From: Hydrogenophaga intermedia
GTDB lineage: Bacteria; Pseudomonadota; Gammaproteobacteria; Burkholderiales; Burkholderiaceae_C
Reading direction: 5' to 3'
NCBI RefSeq assembly: GCF_000723405.1
Contig: NZ_CCAE010000037.1
Span: 1-49,480, forward strand
Length of the DNA: 49,480 bases
Shown here piece after piece: positions 1 to 8,833 of the stretch. The translations under genes were made by a program, and so were the position numbers. How positions within the stretch are numbered: position 1 is the first letter of the stretch; every line of letters begins with the position of its first letter. The notes under the pieces are model-generated. The model was not told the origin of the DNA and searched no databases. It saw nothing but the letters and a program-made list of their open reading frames with translations.

Positions 1-51
1 TGTTGATTTCAACGCAATCCTGACCCCGGTTTTCCATCCAATATTGACCCC
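1..51. repeat. IS21 left terminal repeats
   Basis: The outer repeat spans 1-27 (TGTTGATTTC... to CTGACCCC) and an inner related repeat spans about 30-51 (CATCCAATATTGACCCC). They match the right-end repeats in inverted orientation and are the expected IstA binding sites. Confidence 0.85.
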
Positions 52-72
52 ACCTGTTGGGGTGTAGCCGGG

Positions 73-906
73 CTACGCGTCTGTGGATAAGTCTACCGTT
101 GGTGCATCGGTTCCTCCTTTTTCAGTCGTCTCGTTCTGGGCCGCCCGGGACTTCTTTCTCGGGCCTGTCTTTGCTGCAGCGCTGGAGTGTTTGAACCGCC
201 AGCTTTCATTGCCTGTCTCCACGATGTGGCAGTGGTGGGTCAGCCGGTCCAGCAGTGCCGTCGTCATCTTCGCGTCGCCGAACACCTGGCTCCATTCACC
301 GAAGCTCAGGTTGGTCGTGATCAGCATGCTGGTGCGCTCGTAGAGCTTGGAGATCAGGTGGAACAGCAAGGCACCACCGGCCTGGCTGAACGGCAGGTAG
401 CCCAGTTCATCCAGGATCACCAGGTCCATGTAAACCAGCCGGTGGGCAAGCTGTCCGGCCTTGCCTTGGCTCTTCTCCAGCTCCAACGCGTTGACCAGCT
501 CCACGGTCGAGAAGAACCGCACCCGTTTGCCGTGCTTTTGAATGGCCTCGATGCCGATGGCCGTGGCCAAGTGGGTCTTGCCCGTGCCCGGTCCACCGAT
601 GAGAACCACGTTGTGGGCCGCGTCAATGAACTGACCACCGTGCAGCGTGCGCACCAGTGCTTCGTCCACACCGGCCTGGCCGAATTCAAAGCCCGCCAGA
701 TCGCGGTGCGCGGGGAAGCGTGCCGCGCCCATCTGGTACGCCATGGAGCGCACCGTGCGCTCGGCCTGTTCGGCGCGCAGCAACTGACCCAGGAACGCCT
801 CGGGACTGAACTCGGTGTGCCGCGCCTGCGCGGCCACCTCGGGGTAGTTGGCGGCCATGCCGTGCAGCTTCAAGGCCTTGAGCGCTGTGACGATGGCCTG
901 GCTCAT
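73..906 (-). CDS. istB: IS21 helper ATPase IstB
   Basis: This is a 277-residue AAA+ ATPase of the IstB/DnaC-like family, which assembles on target DNA and activates the IstA transposase. Walker A (GGPGTGKTH) lies near residues 104-112 and Walker B (LVILDELGY) near 162-170, in the usual IstB context. The ATG at 906 overlaps the istA stop by four bases (ATGA), the normal translationally coupled arrangement. The C-terminal tail is basic and slightly longer than in many IstB proteins. No frameshift or stop interrupts it. Confidence 0.95.
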   Translation of the reverse strand: MSQAIVTALKALKLHGMAANYPEVAAQARHTEFSPEAFLGQLLRAEQAERTVRSMAYQMGAARFPAHRDLAGFEFGQAGVDEALVRTLHGGQFIDAAHNVVLIGGPGTGKTHLATAIGIEAIQKHGKRVRFFSTVELVNALELEKSQGKAGQLAHRLVYMDLVILDELGYLPFSQAGGALLFHLISKLYERTSMLITTNLSFGEWSQVFGDAKMTTALLDRLTHHCHIVETGNESWRFKHSSAAAKTGPRKKSRAAQNETTEKGGTDAPTVDLSTDA

Positions 907-2435
907 GGCTGCGCTCCTGGAGCATCGTCGCCATCCACCGAGCGCAGCCGGTCGTAACGCTGCACATTGGCCAGCGGCTGCACCGTCAGCGTCAAGGGCG
1001 TCTTGACCTCCTGGGCATCGCCCGTCTGGCCACCAGCCTTCAAACGTGCCAGCACGTTGAGCACATGCTCGCCACTGGGCTTGCCGCTCTCCAGTGCCAG
1101 CTCGGCCGCCACCAGCACCGGCTCCAGACCATGCACCGGCACGGCCGCCAGCACCTGCGCCATCACCCGGTCACCGCCCTCGTGGCGCAGCAGGATGGAC
1201 TGCAGCTTCTTCAATGGTTCGGGCAGGGTCTCGAAGGGCGCGCCGTTGCGCAATGCGCCGGGCTTGCGTTCGATCAGGCTCACGTAGTGGCGCCAGTCGT
1301 AGAAGGTCAGGCTGCGCTCGAAGCTGCGCGCGTGGCTGGCGATGCGGATGTTCTCGGCCACCACGTCCAGGCGGTCCGGGTACAGGCGCAGGCTGACCAC
1401 CTCGTGGACGTGCTCGGTCGGTACGCTGTAGCGGTTGCGCTGCAGGTGCACCAGCGCCGTGCTGGAGACCCGGGCGAGCACCTCCACGTAACCATCAAAC
1501 GGCTTGGGGTTGGGCATGAGGCGCAGTTGTTCGTCTTGCAGCACGTCGGCCACCTTCAGCGTGGGCCATTCGGGGTGGTTGAGTTCGGCCCACGCGGCGC
1601 GGCACTCCTGGGCCAGCCAGTCGTTGAGCGCTTCCATGCTGGGCCAGCGCTGTTTGAGCGCCTTGTGCCAGATGCTGCTGCGCCGGTCGCGCACGTTCTT
1701 CTCCACGATGCCCTTCTCCCAGCCGCTGGCGACGTTGCAGAACTCGGGCTCGAACAGGTAGTGGCCCGTCATGGCTTCAAAGCGCGCGTTGATCACACGC
1801 TTCTTGCCCGCGCCGACCTTGTCCACGGCGGTCTTCATGTTGTCGTAAATACCGCGCTGGGGCACGCCGCCGAAGGCGGCAAACGCCCGGGCATGGGCGT
1901 CAAACAGCATCTCGTGACTCTGGGTCGGATAGGCCACCAGCCAGAAGGCGCGGCTGCCACACAGCTTGGTGTGCGCCACCTCCAGGCGCCGGCGCAGCCC
2001 GCCCACCCAGGCATATTCGGTGCTCCAGTCGAACTGGAACGCGTCGCCCAGCGCAAACTTCAAAGGAACGAAGGCGGCCTTGTCGACCTTGCCCGACTGA
2101 TCCTCTCGCCAGCGCCGGGCAAAGGCGGCCACCCGGCCGTAGCCGCCGGTGTACCCCTGCTCGGTCAGGGCTTCGTACAGGGCCTTGATGGTGCGGCGAT
2201 CGCGTTTGCCGCGATGCTGATCGGCCTTGAGCCAGGTTGCCAGCATCTCGGTGAAACCGTCGAGCTTGCTCACCACCACCCGCTGAGGGTACTTGGGCTG
2301 GACCATCTCGCCCTTGCGCAGCCACACCTTGATGGTGTTTCTGGCCAGGCCCGTGCGCCGCTCGATTTCTTTGATTGGAAGGCCGTCGCGCAGGTGCATC
2401 CTGCGGATCTTTGCCAGTGTTCCCACGTTGATCAC
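903..2435 (-). CDS. istA: IS21 transposase IstA
   Basis: This is the DDE transposase of the IS21 family, about 510 residues. An N-terminal helix-turn-helix ([19 protein letters not shown]) is followed by a retroviral-integrase-like catalytic core. The acidic residues sit in FQFDWS, IYDNMK and EKGIVE. I chose the GTG at 2435 because an AGGAGG lies at good spacing upstream and because the decayed relative at 10693 starts the same way (Val-Ile-Asn/Asp-Val). A TTG at 2456 would add seven residues and a GTG at 2426 is also possible. It overlaps istB and the frame is intact. Confidence 0.93.
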   Translation of the reverse strand: MINVGTLAKIRRMHLRDGLPIKEIERRTGLARNTIKVWLRKGEMVQPKYPQRVVVSKLDGFTEMLATWLKADQHRGKRDRRTIKALYEALTEQGYTGGYGRVAAFARRWREDQSGKVDKAAFVPLKFALGDAFQFDWSTEYAWVGGLRRRLEVAHTKLCGSRAFWLVAYPTQSHEMLFDAHARAFAAFGGVPQRGIYDNMKTAVDKVGAGKKRVINARFEAMTGHYLFEPEFCNVASGWEKGIVEKNVRDRRSSIWHKALKQRWPSMEALNDWLAQECRAAWAELNHPEWPTLKVADVLQDEQLRLMPNPKPFDGYVEVLARVSSTALVHLQRNRYSVPTEHVHEVVSLRLYPDRLDVVAENIRIASHARSFERSLTFYDWRHYVSLIERKPGALRNGAPFETLPEPLKKLQSILLRHEGGDRVMAQVLAAVPVHGLEPVLVAAELALESGKPSGEHVLNVLARLKAGGQTGDAQEVKTPLTLTVQPLANVQRYDRLRSVDGDDAPGAQP

Positions 2436-2481
2436 TCCTTGAACCCTCCTGCTCAAAAAACAAGCAGAAGACCTTACTCAA

Positions 2482-2542
2482 GGGGTCAAAGTTGGATGAA
2501 AAAACTCAGCTCAGAGGGGTCAGATTTACGTGGAAATCAACA
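2482..2542. repeat. IS21 right terminal repeats
   Basis: The outer repeat is 2516-2542, reverse complement TGTTGATTTCCACGTAAATC followed by TGACCCC. The inner repeat is about 2482-2503, reverse complement containing CATCCAACTTTGACCCC. They mirror the left end and fix the element boundary at 2542. Confidence 0.85.
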
Positions 2543-2837
2543 TTTGCTGGACCAGTTCTGGCTGTGGAGCATGCAATGCGGCCAGACGAACGCCTACGAC
2601 TGCGTCAAGGCTTTTTCGGAGACCGATTTCACCGAAGACCTGAAGAAGGTGGACGTGCCCACGCTGCTGATGCACGGCGAGGACGACCAGATCGTGCCGA
2701 TCGCCAATGCCGCCCACAAGGCAGCGCGCCTGGTGCGCGGCGCACGCACGCTGTACTACCCCGGCGCGCCGCACGGCCTCACCGCCACCCTGCAGGACCA
2801 GGTGAACGCCGATCTGCTGGGCTTCCTTCGTAGTTGA
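2543..2837 (+). pseudogene. 3' fragment of an alpha/beta-hydrolase (non-heme chloroperoxidase type), cut by IS21
   Basis: An open frame running out of the IS right end encodes the last roughly 97 residues of a chloroperoxidase-like alpha/beta hydrolase. [20 protein letters not shown] is the characteristic cap/core junction. [17 protein letters not shown] carries the catalytic Asp, and YPGAPHGLT carries the catalytic His. The part with the GxSxG nucleophile should lie upstream of the window, beyond the IS. In the family these enzymes are about 275 residues, so two thirds is missing. The reading frame continues a short way into the IS end by chance. It is almost certainly non-functional. Confidence 0.85.
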
Positions 2838-2863
2838 GGTCCAACCCCACGAGCCGCGCCGCC

Positions 2864-3727
2864 ATGCCCAAGCTGCTGCTGCAGACCACCATCGAAGCCG
2901 AGCCGGACGACTGGAGCATCCGTCGCTTCAGCCGACTGAGGGCGCTTCTGTGCGGCCTGCGGCAGGGCGACGGCCGGCCGGCCTTTGACGTGGTGGCGCG
3001 GGACCGCACGCCACGCGGGCGGCCCGACCCGGTGCTGTCCCACCTGGGCGAATCCGACGTCGACCAGCTGTGGCTGTTCGCCGCGGACACGGGCGACGGC
3101 CTCACGCCCGAGGACTGCGCCGGCATCGAGGCTTTCCGCCGCCGTGGCGGTGCGCTGATGCTCACGCGCGACCACATGGACCTGGGCTTCTCGCCGTGCG
3201 CCATGGGCGGCGTGGGCGCGGCGCATCAGGTACATGCCGACCTGTACGAACTCAAGCCCGCGCACCACTGCGTGGGCTACGCCGGCGACCCCGGCGTGCT
3301 CTGGCCCAACTACCACTCGGGCGCCAATGGCGACTACCAGCGCGTCAGCGCGGTGGGCAGCATTCACCCCGTGATGCTGGACCGTCACTCGCCCACCGGC
3401 GTCATCCAGTACCTGCCGGCCCACCCGCACGAAGGCGCCGTGAGCGCGCCACCAGGCGACGGCAGCAGCCGCGTGGTGATGCAGGGCATGAGCTCGCTGA
3501 CCGGTCAACGCTTCAACCTGGCCGTGGCCTTCGAGCGCAGCGCCACGGGTGGACGCGCCATCGCGCAGTCCAGCTTTCACCATTTCAGCGATTACAACTG
3601 GGACCCGACCACCGGCTGCCCCAGCTTCGTGCGCGACCTGCCCGGCGACGGGCTGGCGCGCTTTCCCGAGGCGATGCGCGCCACTCGGCAGTACATGCGC
3701 AACCTGGCGTTCTGGCTGGCAGGTTGA
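2864..3727 (+). CDS. Hypothetical protein, possible glutamine-amidotransferase-like fold
   Basis: This is a 287-residue protein I do not recognise with confidence. It begins MPKLLLQTTIEAEPDDWSIR. Around residues 80-110 it has LWLFAADTGDGLT and IEAFRRRGGALMLTRDH, a pattern like the ThuA/class I amidotransferase-like fold, where an open-ended strand is followed by a line about adding a barrier or flag. Several His and Asp residues follow (HHCVGYAGDPG, QSSFHHFSDYNWD) that could bind metal. No signal peptide or membrane segment is seen. The ATG at 2864 was chosen over a TTG at 2834 that overlaps the hydrolase remnant. It lies 26 bases after that remnant and may once have shared its transcript. 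Confidence 0.6.
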   Translation: MPKLLLQTTIEAEPDDWSIRRFSRLRALLCGLRQGDGRPAFDVVARDRTPRGRPDPVLSHLGESDVDQLWLFAADTGDGLTPEDCAGIEAFRRRGGALMLTRDHMDLGFSPCAMGGVGAAHQVHADLYELKPAHHCVGYAGDPGVLWPNYHSGANGDYQRVSAVGSIHPVMLDRHSPTGVIQYLPAHPHEGAVSAPPGDGSSRVVMQGMSSLTGQRFNLAVAFERSATGGRAIAQSSFHHFSDYNWDPTTGCPSFVRDLPGDGLARFPEAMRATRQYMRNLAFWLAG

Positions 3728-3749
3728 GCCGGGGCCAGCGACCGAAAGA

Positions 3750-3763
3750 CACGCCTTGGCGTG
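3750..3763. terminator. Short hairpin between convergent genes
   Basis: CACGCC-TT-GGCGTG is a perfect short palindrome in the 47-base gap between two convergent genes. There is no U-run, so a terminator role is only suggested by position. Confidence 0.3.
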
Positions 3764-3774
3764 CCGCGGTGCGT

Positions 3775-4296
3775 TCAGTTCGCGGCGTCGCCGGCTTCTT
3801 CAGTGACCACCACACGCACCGTGCCTTCTATGCCCTGGCGCACCATCTTCGCGTAGGGGCACACGCGCTCGGTGGCGCGCACCAGCTCCTCGGCCACGCG
3901 CTGCTGCAGGCCCGGCAAGCGCACGGTCACGTCCGCCTGCAGCGCATGGTGCCCGTCCACCGGGTCGCGACCCAGACGCACAGCCACCTCCACCGAGCAA
4001 CTCGGCAGGGCAATGCCGTTCCTGGTCGCCAGCAGCTGCAGCGCGCCATGAAAGCAGGCCCCATAGGCGGCCGCGAACAGCTGCTCGGGGTTGGTGCCGC
4101 CGCCCGGGCCACCCAAGGCCGGCGGCAGTCGCAGGTCCACCTGCAGCACGCCATCGTCGGAGCGTGCCACGCCCGACGCGCGGCCGTGTCCTGTCTCCCC
4201 CCCACGCACGGTGACGCGCGTGGCATAGACCGGCGCGAAGCCGGTGCCCGAATACCTGTCCAGGAGGCTGACCGGCGGGGGCCGCAGCTTCTGCAT
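3775..4296 (-). CDS. ohr: Organic hydroperoxide resistance protein (Ohr/OsmC family)
   Basis: This 173-residue thiol peroxidase reduces organic hydroperoxides in the cytoplasm. The family layout is clear. An N-terminal strand region (YATRVTVRGGETGHGRA) is followed by GGTNPEQLFAAAYGACFHGA with the peroxidatic Cys81, and VCPYAK carries the resolving Cys146. A third cysteine (Cys100) is extra. Length is somewhat above the roughly 140 typical of Ohr because of an N-terminal extension. The ATG at 4296 has a GGAG eight bases upstream. No ohrR-type MarR regulator is adjacent, so regulation is not visible here. Confidence 0.9.
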   Translation of the reverse strand: MQKLRPPPVSLLDRYSGTGFAPVYATRVTVRGGETGHGRASGVARSDDGVLQVDLRLPPALGGPGGGTNPEQLFAAAYGACFHGALQLLATRNGIALPSCSVEVAVRLGRDPVDGHHALQADVTVRLPGLQQRVAEELVRATERVCPYAKMVRQGIEGTVRVVVTEEAGDAAN

Positions 4297-4576
4297 CGTG
4301 ATCTCCTTGTTGTGCTGCGCACCGCGCGCGTCCAGGGGCGGGTCGCGGTGCTGGTGGTGCACAGGAGGATGCTAGGGAGAGAAGGCGCTCGAGACTAGCG
4401 GGCGGCACGGGACGGTGGTGTTGATGCAGGGGAATCAATCGGCGCGGGCGACCTGGCGACCCCACTCGCATCGCATTGGTTCCTGGCGATCACCACCGAA
4501 GCGCCCCTCACCCGCCTTCCGCCTTCCTCTCCCCCTTCCTACGATGGCCGCGTCCATCCACCACTCGAGGATTCCC

Positions 4577-5008
4577 ATGCGCCACCCACTTCGCTCCCGC
4601 ACCGCCAGCCGCTTCGCGCTGGCCATCGCCCTGCCCGCGCTGATGCTTGCGCCGGCCAGCCGCGCGCAGACCGCGCCGCCAGACCCGATCGTTGCCGCGC
4701 TGTTCACCCAGGCGCTGGCTGATGCGCCAGGCAAGGAAGTGCTGATGCTCAAGGTGACCTACCCGCCCGGCGGCGCCGACCCGGTGCACCGCCACGACGC
4801 GCATGGATTCATCTACGTCCTGGACGGCGAGATCGTGATGGGTGTTCGCGGTGGTCAGGAGGTGCACCTGAAGCCCGGCGAGACCTTCTACGAAGGGCCT
4901 CACGACGTGCACACCGTGGGGCGCAACGCCAGCCAGACGCGGCCCGCCAGCTTTGTCGTGATGCTGATCAAGCAGCAAGGCGTGCAGCCGGTCTTGCCGG
5001 CGCAGTGA
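4577..5008 (+). CDS. Secreted cupin-domain protein
   Basis: This is a 143-residue protein with an N-terminal Sec signal peptide (RFALAIALPALMLAPASRAQ, likely cleaved after Ala-Gln) and a single cupin beta-barrel. Cupin motif 1 is VHRHDAHGFIYVLDGE, with the metal-ligand histidines and glutamate; motif 2 is PGETFYEGPHDVHTVGRN. Small periplasmic cupins of this kind are mostly of unknown substrate. The ATG at 4577 follows AGGA at good spacing and starts the signal peptide; an upstream in-frame ATG at 4415 has no RBS. It is divergent from ohr and convergent with the metallo-hydrolase gene. Confidence 0.85.
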   Translation: MRHPLRSRTASRFALAIALPALMLAPASRAQTAPPDPIVAALFTQALADAPGKEVLMLKVTYPPGGADPVHRHDAHGFIYVLDGEIVMGVRGGQEVHLKPGETFYEGPHDVHTVGRNASQTRPASFVVMLIKQQGVQPVLPAQ

Positions 5009-5027
5009 GAAGCTTGGGGGCGAACCA

Positions 5028-5056
5028 GGCAGGCAGCGGTCAACCCGCTGCCTGCC
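5028..5056. terminator. Strong hairpin between convergent genes
   Basis: GGCAGGCAGCGG and CCGCTGCCTGCC form a perfect 12-bp stem with a five-base TCAAC loop, centred in the 54-base gap between the cupin and the metallo-hydrolase genes. It lacks a T-run on either side but is well placed as a bidirectional terminator or RNA 3'-end stabiliser. Confidence 0.6.
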
Positions 5057-5062
5057 CCGGCT

Positions 5063-5980
5063 TCAGAAGTCCCACATGATGGGCACGTAGCGGAACGCTT
5101 CGCCATCGGCCGCCACGCGGCCAATGGAGGGGAACGGCAGGTGCGCTGCCACCAGCAGGCCGCCGTTGTCCGCCAGCTCCTGGAACAGGCCGCGCCGCAC
5201 GCGGGCCGAGACCACCGGGTCGTGCTCGAAGCCGTTGTGCCAGTCCGGATTCTCGAAGCCGACCGGGAACATCGCGTCGCCGGCGAACATCAGCCGCTCG
5301 CCGCCGGACTCCAGGTCGACCACGCTGTGGCCCTCGGTGTGACCACCGGTGAGACGGACCACCACGCCAGGTGCAACCTCATGGCGATCCGTGAAGATGC
5401 ACAGGTTCTGGCGATAGGCCTCGACGAAGCTGTTGGCGGTGGAGCGCAGCACATTGGGCACCGGCTTGGGCATGTCGGTGCGGGTGAAGTCGGGTTGCGT
5501 CCAGAAATCGACCTCTGCCTTGGCCACGTGGATCCGCACGTCCGGGCGCAGCCGCTCCTGCACGCCGGCGGCCAGCAGCCCGCCCACGTGGTCCATGTGC
5601 ATGTGGGTGATGATCACGTCGGTGACGGACTCCAGAGGAATGCCGGCGTCCTCCAGGCGGCGCGGGAACTGGCCCGCGCGCGGGAAGCCCGAAAACTGCG
5701 AGCCCAGCCCGGCGTCGACCAGGATGGTCTGCTCGCCGCTGCGCGCCACGAGCACGTTGAGCGGCCAGTCGAACATGTCGGGCGGCAGGAAGTTGCGTTG
5801 CAACCAGTCGGCCAGTTCGGCCGGGTCCACGTTGGTGGCCATGGTGGCGGCGGGCAGCGGCAGCACGCCATCGCTGACCACCAGCACGTCGATCTCGCCG
5901 ACCTGCAGCGCATAGCGCGAGGGCACCAGTTCGCTGGCTGATTGGCCGGCGGCACGTGAGGGGGTGTCTACGGAAAACAT
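5063..5980 (-). CDS. Metallo-beta-lactamase-fold hydrolase
   Basis: This is a 305-residue MBL-fold metalloenzyme. The signature HMHMDH (126-131) gives the first zinc ligands; GGHTEGHS, FAGDAMF and VAAHLPFP supply the remaining histidine and aspartate ligands. The overall pattern (VSDGVLPLPAATM, then LVDAGLGS, then VIITHMHMDHVGG) resembles the methyl-parathion-hydrolase/lactonase-like branch, but the substrate cannot be read from sequence. The ATG at 5980 has GGAG eight bases upstream. The frame stays open about 170 bases further upstream, with an ATG at 6151 that lacks an RBS. There is no signal peptide with the chosen start. Confidence 0.85.
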   Translation of the reverse strand: MFSVDTPSRAAGQSASELVPSRYALQVGEIDVLVVSDGVLPLPAATMATNVDPAELADWLQRNFLPPDMFDWPLNVLVARSGEQTILVDAGLGSQFSGFPRAGQFPRRLEDAGIPLESVTDVIITHMHMDHVGGLLAAGVQERLRPDVRIHVAKAEVDFWTQPDFTRTDMPKPVPNVLRSTANSFVEAYRQNLCIFTDRHEVAPGVVVRLTGGHTEGHSVVDLESGGERLMFAGDAMFPVGFENPDWHNGFEHDPVVSARVRRGLFQELADNGGLLVAAHLPFPSIGRVAADGEAFRYVPIMWDF

Positions 5981-6184
5981 CGTGGAATCTCCAGGTAAGG
6001 ATCGGCCCGATTGCCCGGGCCCGACCAGTCGGGCGACTGGCAGCGAGACGCCGCTGGACAGGGGTTGGCGGCGTCGGTTCACAGCGCTAGGCCGTGTGGG
6101 GTCATCGTAGGAACGGGTGCCTGGCGCCGGTAGACCCGAAGCGGGCCGCACGGTGGTGCCTGGCAGGCAACAATGCGCGCGGCG

Positions 6185-7216
6185 TCACAAGTCATGGTTG
6201 CTCTGATCGCTGTTCAGTGAGATGCGTGGCCGCACCGACATGCCCACACGCAGCCGGCTCGCGTCGTCCTGGCCTGGCTCGAGTTCGATGCGCACCGGCA
6301 AACGCTGCACGATCTTGGTGAAGTTGCCGGTGGCGTTCTGCGGCGGCACGGGAGAGAAGCTGGCGCCGCTGGCCGGCCCCAGGCTCTGGACGCGGCCGTG
6401 CAGTTGCACGCCGGGCAAGGCATCCACCGCGATCTGCACCGCCTGACCCACGCGCACGCGGGCCAGTTGGGTCTCTCGGAAGTTGGCCTCGATGTACAGC
6501 GCGTCCAGCGGCACCAGCGTCAGCAGCGGCTCGCCTGCGCGCACGTAGCTGCCCGCGCGGGCACGGCGCTGGGCCACGGTGCCCGCCACCGGTGCGGTGA
6601 TGCGGGCATACGAGAGATGGAGCTCGGCGTCGGCGCGTGCCGCCTCTGCCTTGGCGATGTCGGCGCGCAGCACCGCACGCTGCTGATCGGCCGCGCGAAG
6701 GCCGGCCTGGTCGCGTTCGCTGGCGGCCCGCTGGATGTCCCACTCGGCCTGCGCCTGCTGGCGCGCCTGCACGGTGCCCGAGCCGTCGCGCGCCAGGTTG
6801 GTGAAGCGCTCGAGGTTGGCTTCAGCCAGCTCGCGCCGAGCCAGGGACGCCGCCAAGGCCGCGCGCGCCTGTGCGATGGCGCTGTCCTGGCGCACGGTTT
6901 GCGCACGCAGGCTGTCGACCAGGGCCTGCGCCGACGCGAGCGCGATGCGCAGGCCGCGGGCGTCGATTTCCACCAGCGCGGCACCGGCCGGTACGTATTG
7001 GTGATCGTGGACCGCCACACGCCCGATCACGCCCGAGACCTGCGGCGCGATCACCGTGAAGTCGGCCCGCACGTAGGCATCGTCGGTGGTCTGTTCGCTA
7101 GCGGCCGATTCCGGGCGGTTGAGGACCAGGAAAGCGCCACCCAGGGCGGCAGCGGCCAGAGTGGCGGTGAAGAGGCGAAAGCCGCGCGCGGCGGAGGAAG
7201 TCGGGTTCGTGGGCAT
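6185..7216 (-). CDS. HlyD/EmrA-family membrane fusion protein
   Basis: This is a 343-residue periplasmic adaptor of a tripartite efflux pump. A short cytoplasmic N-terminus leads into one membrane anchor (about 14-33). Then come a biotinyl-lipoyl-like half (DDAYVRADFTVIAPQVSGVI), a long Ala/Arg/Glu-rich coiled-coil hairpin (about 85-200), the second lipoyl half (SYARITAPVAGTVAQRRARA) and a beta-barrel with EANFRETQLARVRVGQ. It is the third gene of the leftward OMF-MFS-HlyD operon, with 60 bases separating it from the pump gene. The gene set equals an EmrAB-TolC-like exporter, probably for hydrophobic drugs or organic acids. Confidence 0.9.
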   Translation of the reverse strand: MPTNPTSSAARGFRLFTATLAAAALGGAFLVLNRPESAASEQTTDDAYVRADFTVIAPQVSGVIGRVAVHDHQYVPAGAALVEIDARGLRIALASAQALVDSLRAQTVRQDSAIAQARAALAASLARRELAEANLERFTNLARDGSGTVQARQQAQAEWDIQRAASERDQAGLRAADQQRAVLRADIAKAEAARADAELHLSYARITAPVAGTVAQRRARAGSYVRAGEPLLTLVPLDALYIEANFRETQLARVRVGQAVQIAVDALPGVQLHGRVQSLGPASGASFSPVPPQNATGNFTKIVQRLPVRIELEPGQDDASRLRVGMSVRPRISLNSDQSNHDL

Positions 7217-7276
7217 GGTGGTGCTCGGTGAACGGGGTCGATGAAGCGGGGCTCAGAAAGCGCGAAATGGTTCGGC

Positions 7277-8833
7277 TCACGCAGCGGTGGATGCTTGCGG
7301 CGCCGGCACATGCTGCAAGCGCAGCACCAGTGGCACCAGCAGCAGCGCCAGCACGCCCAGCGCGCGGTACACGTCGGCCGCAGCCAGCACGCCGGCCTGC
7401 TGCGCCACGACCTGCGCCAGTGCATCCAGGCCCGGCGTGGACTGCGGCAGCCGCGACAGCAGCGCTCCGGCGTTGCCGAGCAAGGCCTCGTCGTGAAAGC
7501 GGCCGCGCACCCAGCCGAGCTGGCCGACGATGGCGCCGCCCAGCACGGCACCGAATGCCCGAAAGGTGTTGACGATGCCGGCCACTGAGGGCCCCTCGGC
7601 CGGTTGCACCACGCTGGTGGCCAGGAACAGCAGCGGCACGATGGCCAGGGGCAGGCCGAGCGCGTAGAACAGTTGCGCCGGCACGAACTGCGCCACCATC
7701 CAGGAACTGGTGAGCTGGCTGCCCAGCCAGCAGGCAGTGGCAATGCAGAGCAAGCCGGCGGCGAAGACGTGGCGCGCGTCGACACCGCGCCGGTACAACA
7801 GCATCGCGATGCCAGAGCCCAGCAGGAGTTGGGGTAGCGCGACCAGCAGGCCCAGATCGGCGTTCTGCGCCATGCGAAAGCCCTGCAACTGGCTGAGCAC
7901 GTTGATGGGCAGCGCCACCGCCGTGGCCGAGATCACCAGCAGCGCCAGGAACACGGTGAAGCCCAGACCCAGGTTGCGCCGCCGCAGCATCTGCAGGCGG
8001 ATGAAGGGCGCGGGGTGGCGCCACTCGCAGGCCAGGAACAGGGCGGTGAACACCCCGCCCACCAACAGCGCGGCGGCGACGGTGGGCGAGTGCAACCAGT
8101 CCAGGCGCACACCCTGGTCCAGCGCCACCACCAGCAGGGCCAGGCCTGGCACGCCCAGCGCCAGCCCTGGCCAGTCGGCTGTGCGCAGCCGTCCGGGCGC
8201 GGCGGGCGAGGCGGGAATCCCCCAGGCCACCAGCGCCATGGCCAAAAGCCCGGGCGGAATGACATGCCAGTAGACCCAACGCCAATCGTCCAGCCCATCC
8301 ACGCACAGCGCGGCCAGCCACGGCGCCACGTTGGGCGAGAACGTGGCGGTCAGGGCATAGAGCGCCAGGCCGTGGAGGCGGATGGGGGGTGGCAGGAACA
8401 GCAGCGCGGCCATCATCAACACCGGAATCAGTGCGCCGGCGGCCACGCCCTGCAGGGCCCGCAGCGCCAGCAGCAGGTGCAGGTCGCGCACGAAAGGCAT
8501 GGCGGCGGCCAGCACCAGCGCCGTGGCCAGCATGACCAGGTGAAAACGCCGCATCGAGAAGGTGATGGCGAACCAGGTGGCGAAAGGCATGGCCGCCAGT
8601 TCCCCGGCCGCATACGCCGTGGTGAGCCAGGACGCGTCGTCGCGCGCCAGGCCCAAAGCACCCTGCACGTCGGCCAGGGCAAGCCCGGGCACGCGGTTAC
8701 TCAAGCCGGCCACGATGGCGGCCACCAGCACGCCGAGCAGGCCTGTGCCGATGCGCAGGCCGAAGGGTGGCGCAGCGGCGGCCGGTGCAGGCGCTGGTGC
8801 AGACGTCGATATGGCGGCCGCCGCGGACGTCAT
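7277..8833 (-). CDS. DHA2-type MFS multidrug efflux permease (EmrB-like)
   Basis: This is a 518-residue inner-membrane proton-coupled exporter with about 14 hydrophobic segments, as expected for the DHA2/EmrB branch. The first membrane helix region contains GLLGVLVAAIVAGLSNRVPG. The motif-C-like ATFSPNVAPWLAA and a cytoplasmic loop with SMRRFH are visible. The N-terminus is Ala/Pro-rich. The ATG at 8833 overlaps the stop of the upstream outer-membrane factor by four bases (ATGA), indicating translational coupling. It acts with the adjacent adaptor and channel genes. Confidence 0.9.
   Translation of the reverse strand: MTSAAAAISTSAPAPAPAAAAPPFGLRIGTGLLGVLVAAIVAGLSNRVPGLALADVQGALGLARDDASWLTTAYAAGELAAMPFATWFAITFSMRRFHLVMLATALVLAAAMPFVRDLHLLLALRALQGVAAGALIPVLMMAALLFLPPPIRLHGLALYALTATFSPNVAPWLAALCVDGLDDWRWVYWHVIPPGLLAMALVAWGIPASPAAPGRLRTADWPGLALGVPGLALLVVALDQGVRLDWLHSPTVAAALLVGGVFTALFLACEWRHPAPFIRLQMLRRRNLGLGFTVFLALLVISATAVALPINVLSQLQGFRMAQNADLGLLVALPQLLLGSGIAMLLYRRGVDARHVFAAGLLCIATACWLGSQLTSSWMVAQFVPAQLFYALGLPLAIVPLLFLATSVVQPAEGPSVAGIVNTFRAFGAVLGGAIVGQLGWVRGRFHDEALLGNAGALLSRLPQSTPGLDALAQVVAQQAGVLAAADVYRALGVLALLLVPLVLRLQHVPAPQASTAA

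Larger units (their letters stand above)
1..2542 (-). mobile_element. Complete IS21-family insertion sequence
   Basis: Two overlapping genes, istA and istB, are flanked by terminal inverted repeats. The left end starts TGTTGATTTCAACG at base 1 and the reverse complement of the right end starts TGTTGATTTCCACG at 2542. Both ends carry a CTGACCCC block about 20 bases in and a second inner copy ending TTGACCCC, the multiple-terminal-repeat layout of IS21 elements. The 2542-bp size fits the family. The genes read leftward. The right end lies inside a hydrolase gene whose 3' part continues at 2543. The left flank is outside the window, so the target duplication cannot be examined. Both genes are open, so the element may be active. 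Confidence 0.95.

Noticed and set aside
4297..4576. Possible small gene or OhrR operator between ohr and the cupin gene
   Set aside because: No convincing open frame with an RBS and no clear palindrome of the OhrR type was found.
5981..6184. Short GC-rich palindromes (for example CCCGAC-CA-GTCGGG) between the hydrolase and HlyD genes
   Set aside because: Loops of two bases and the very high GC content make such matches frequent by chance.
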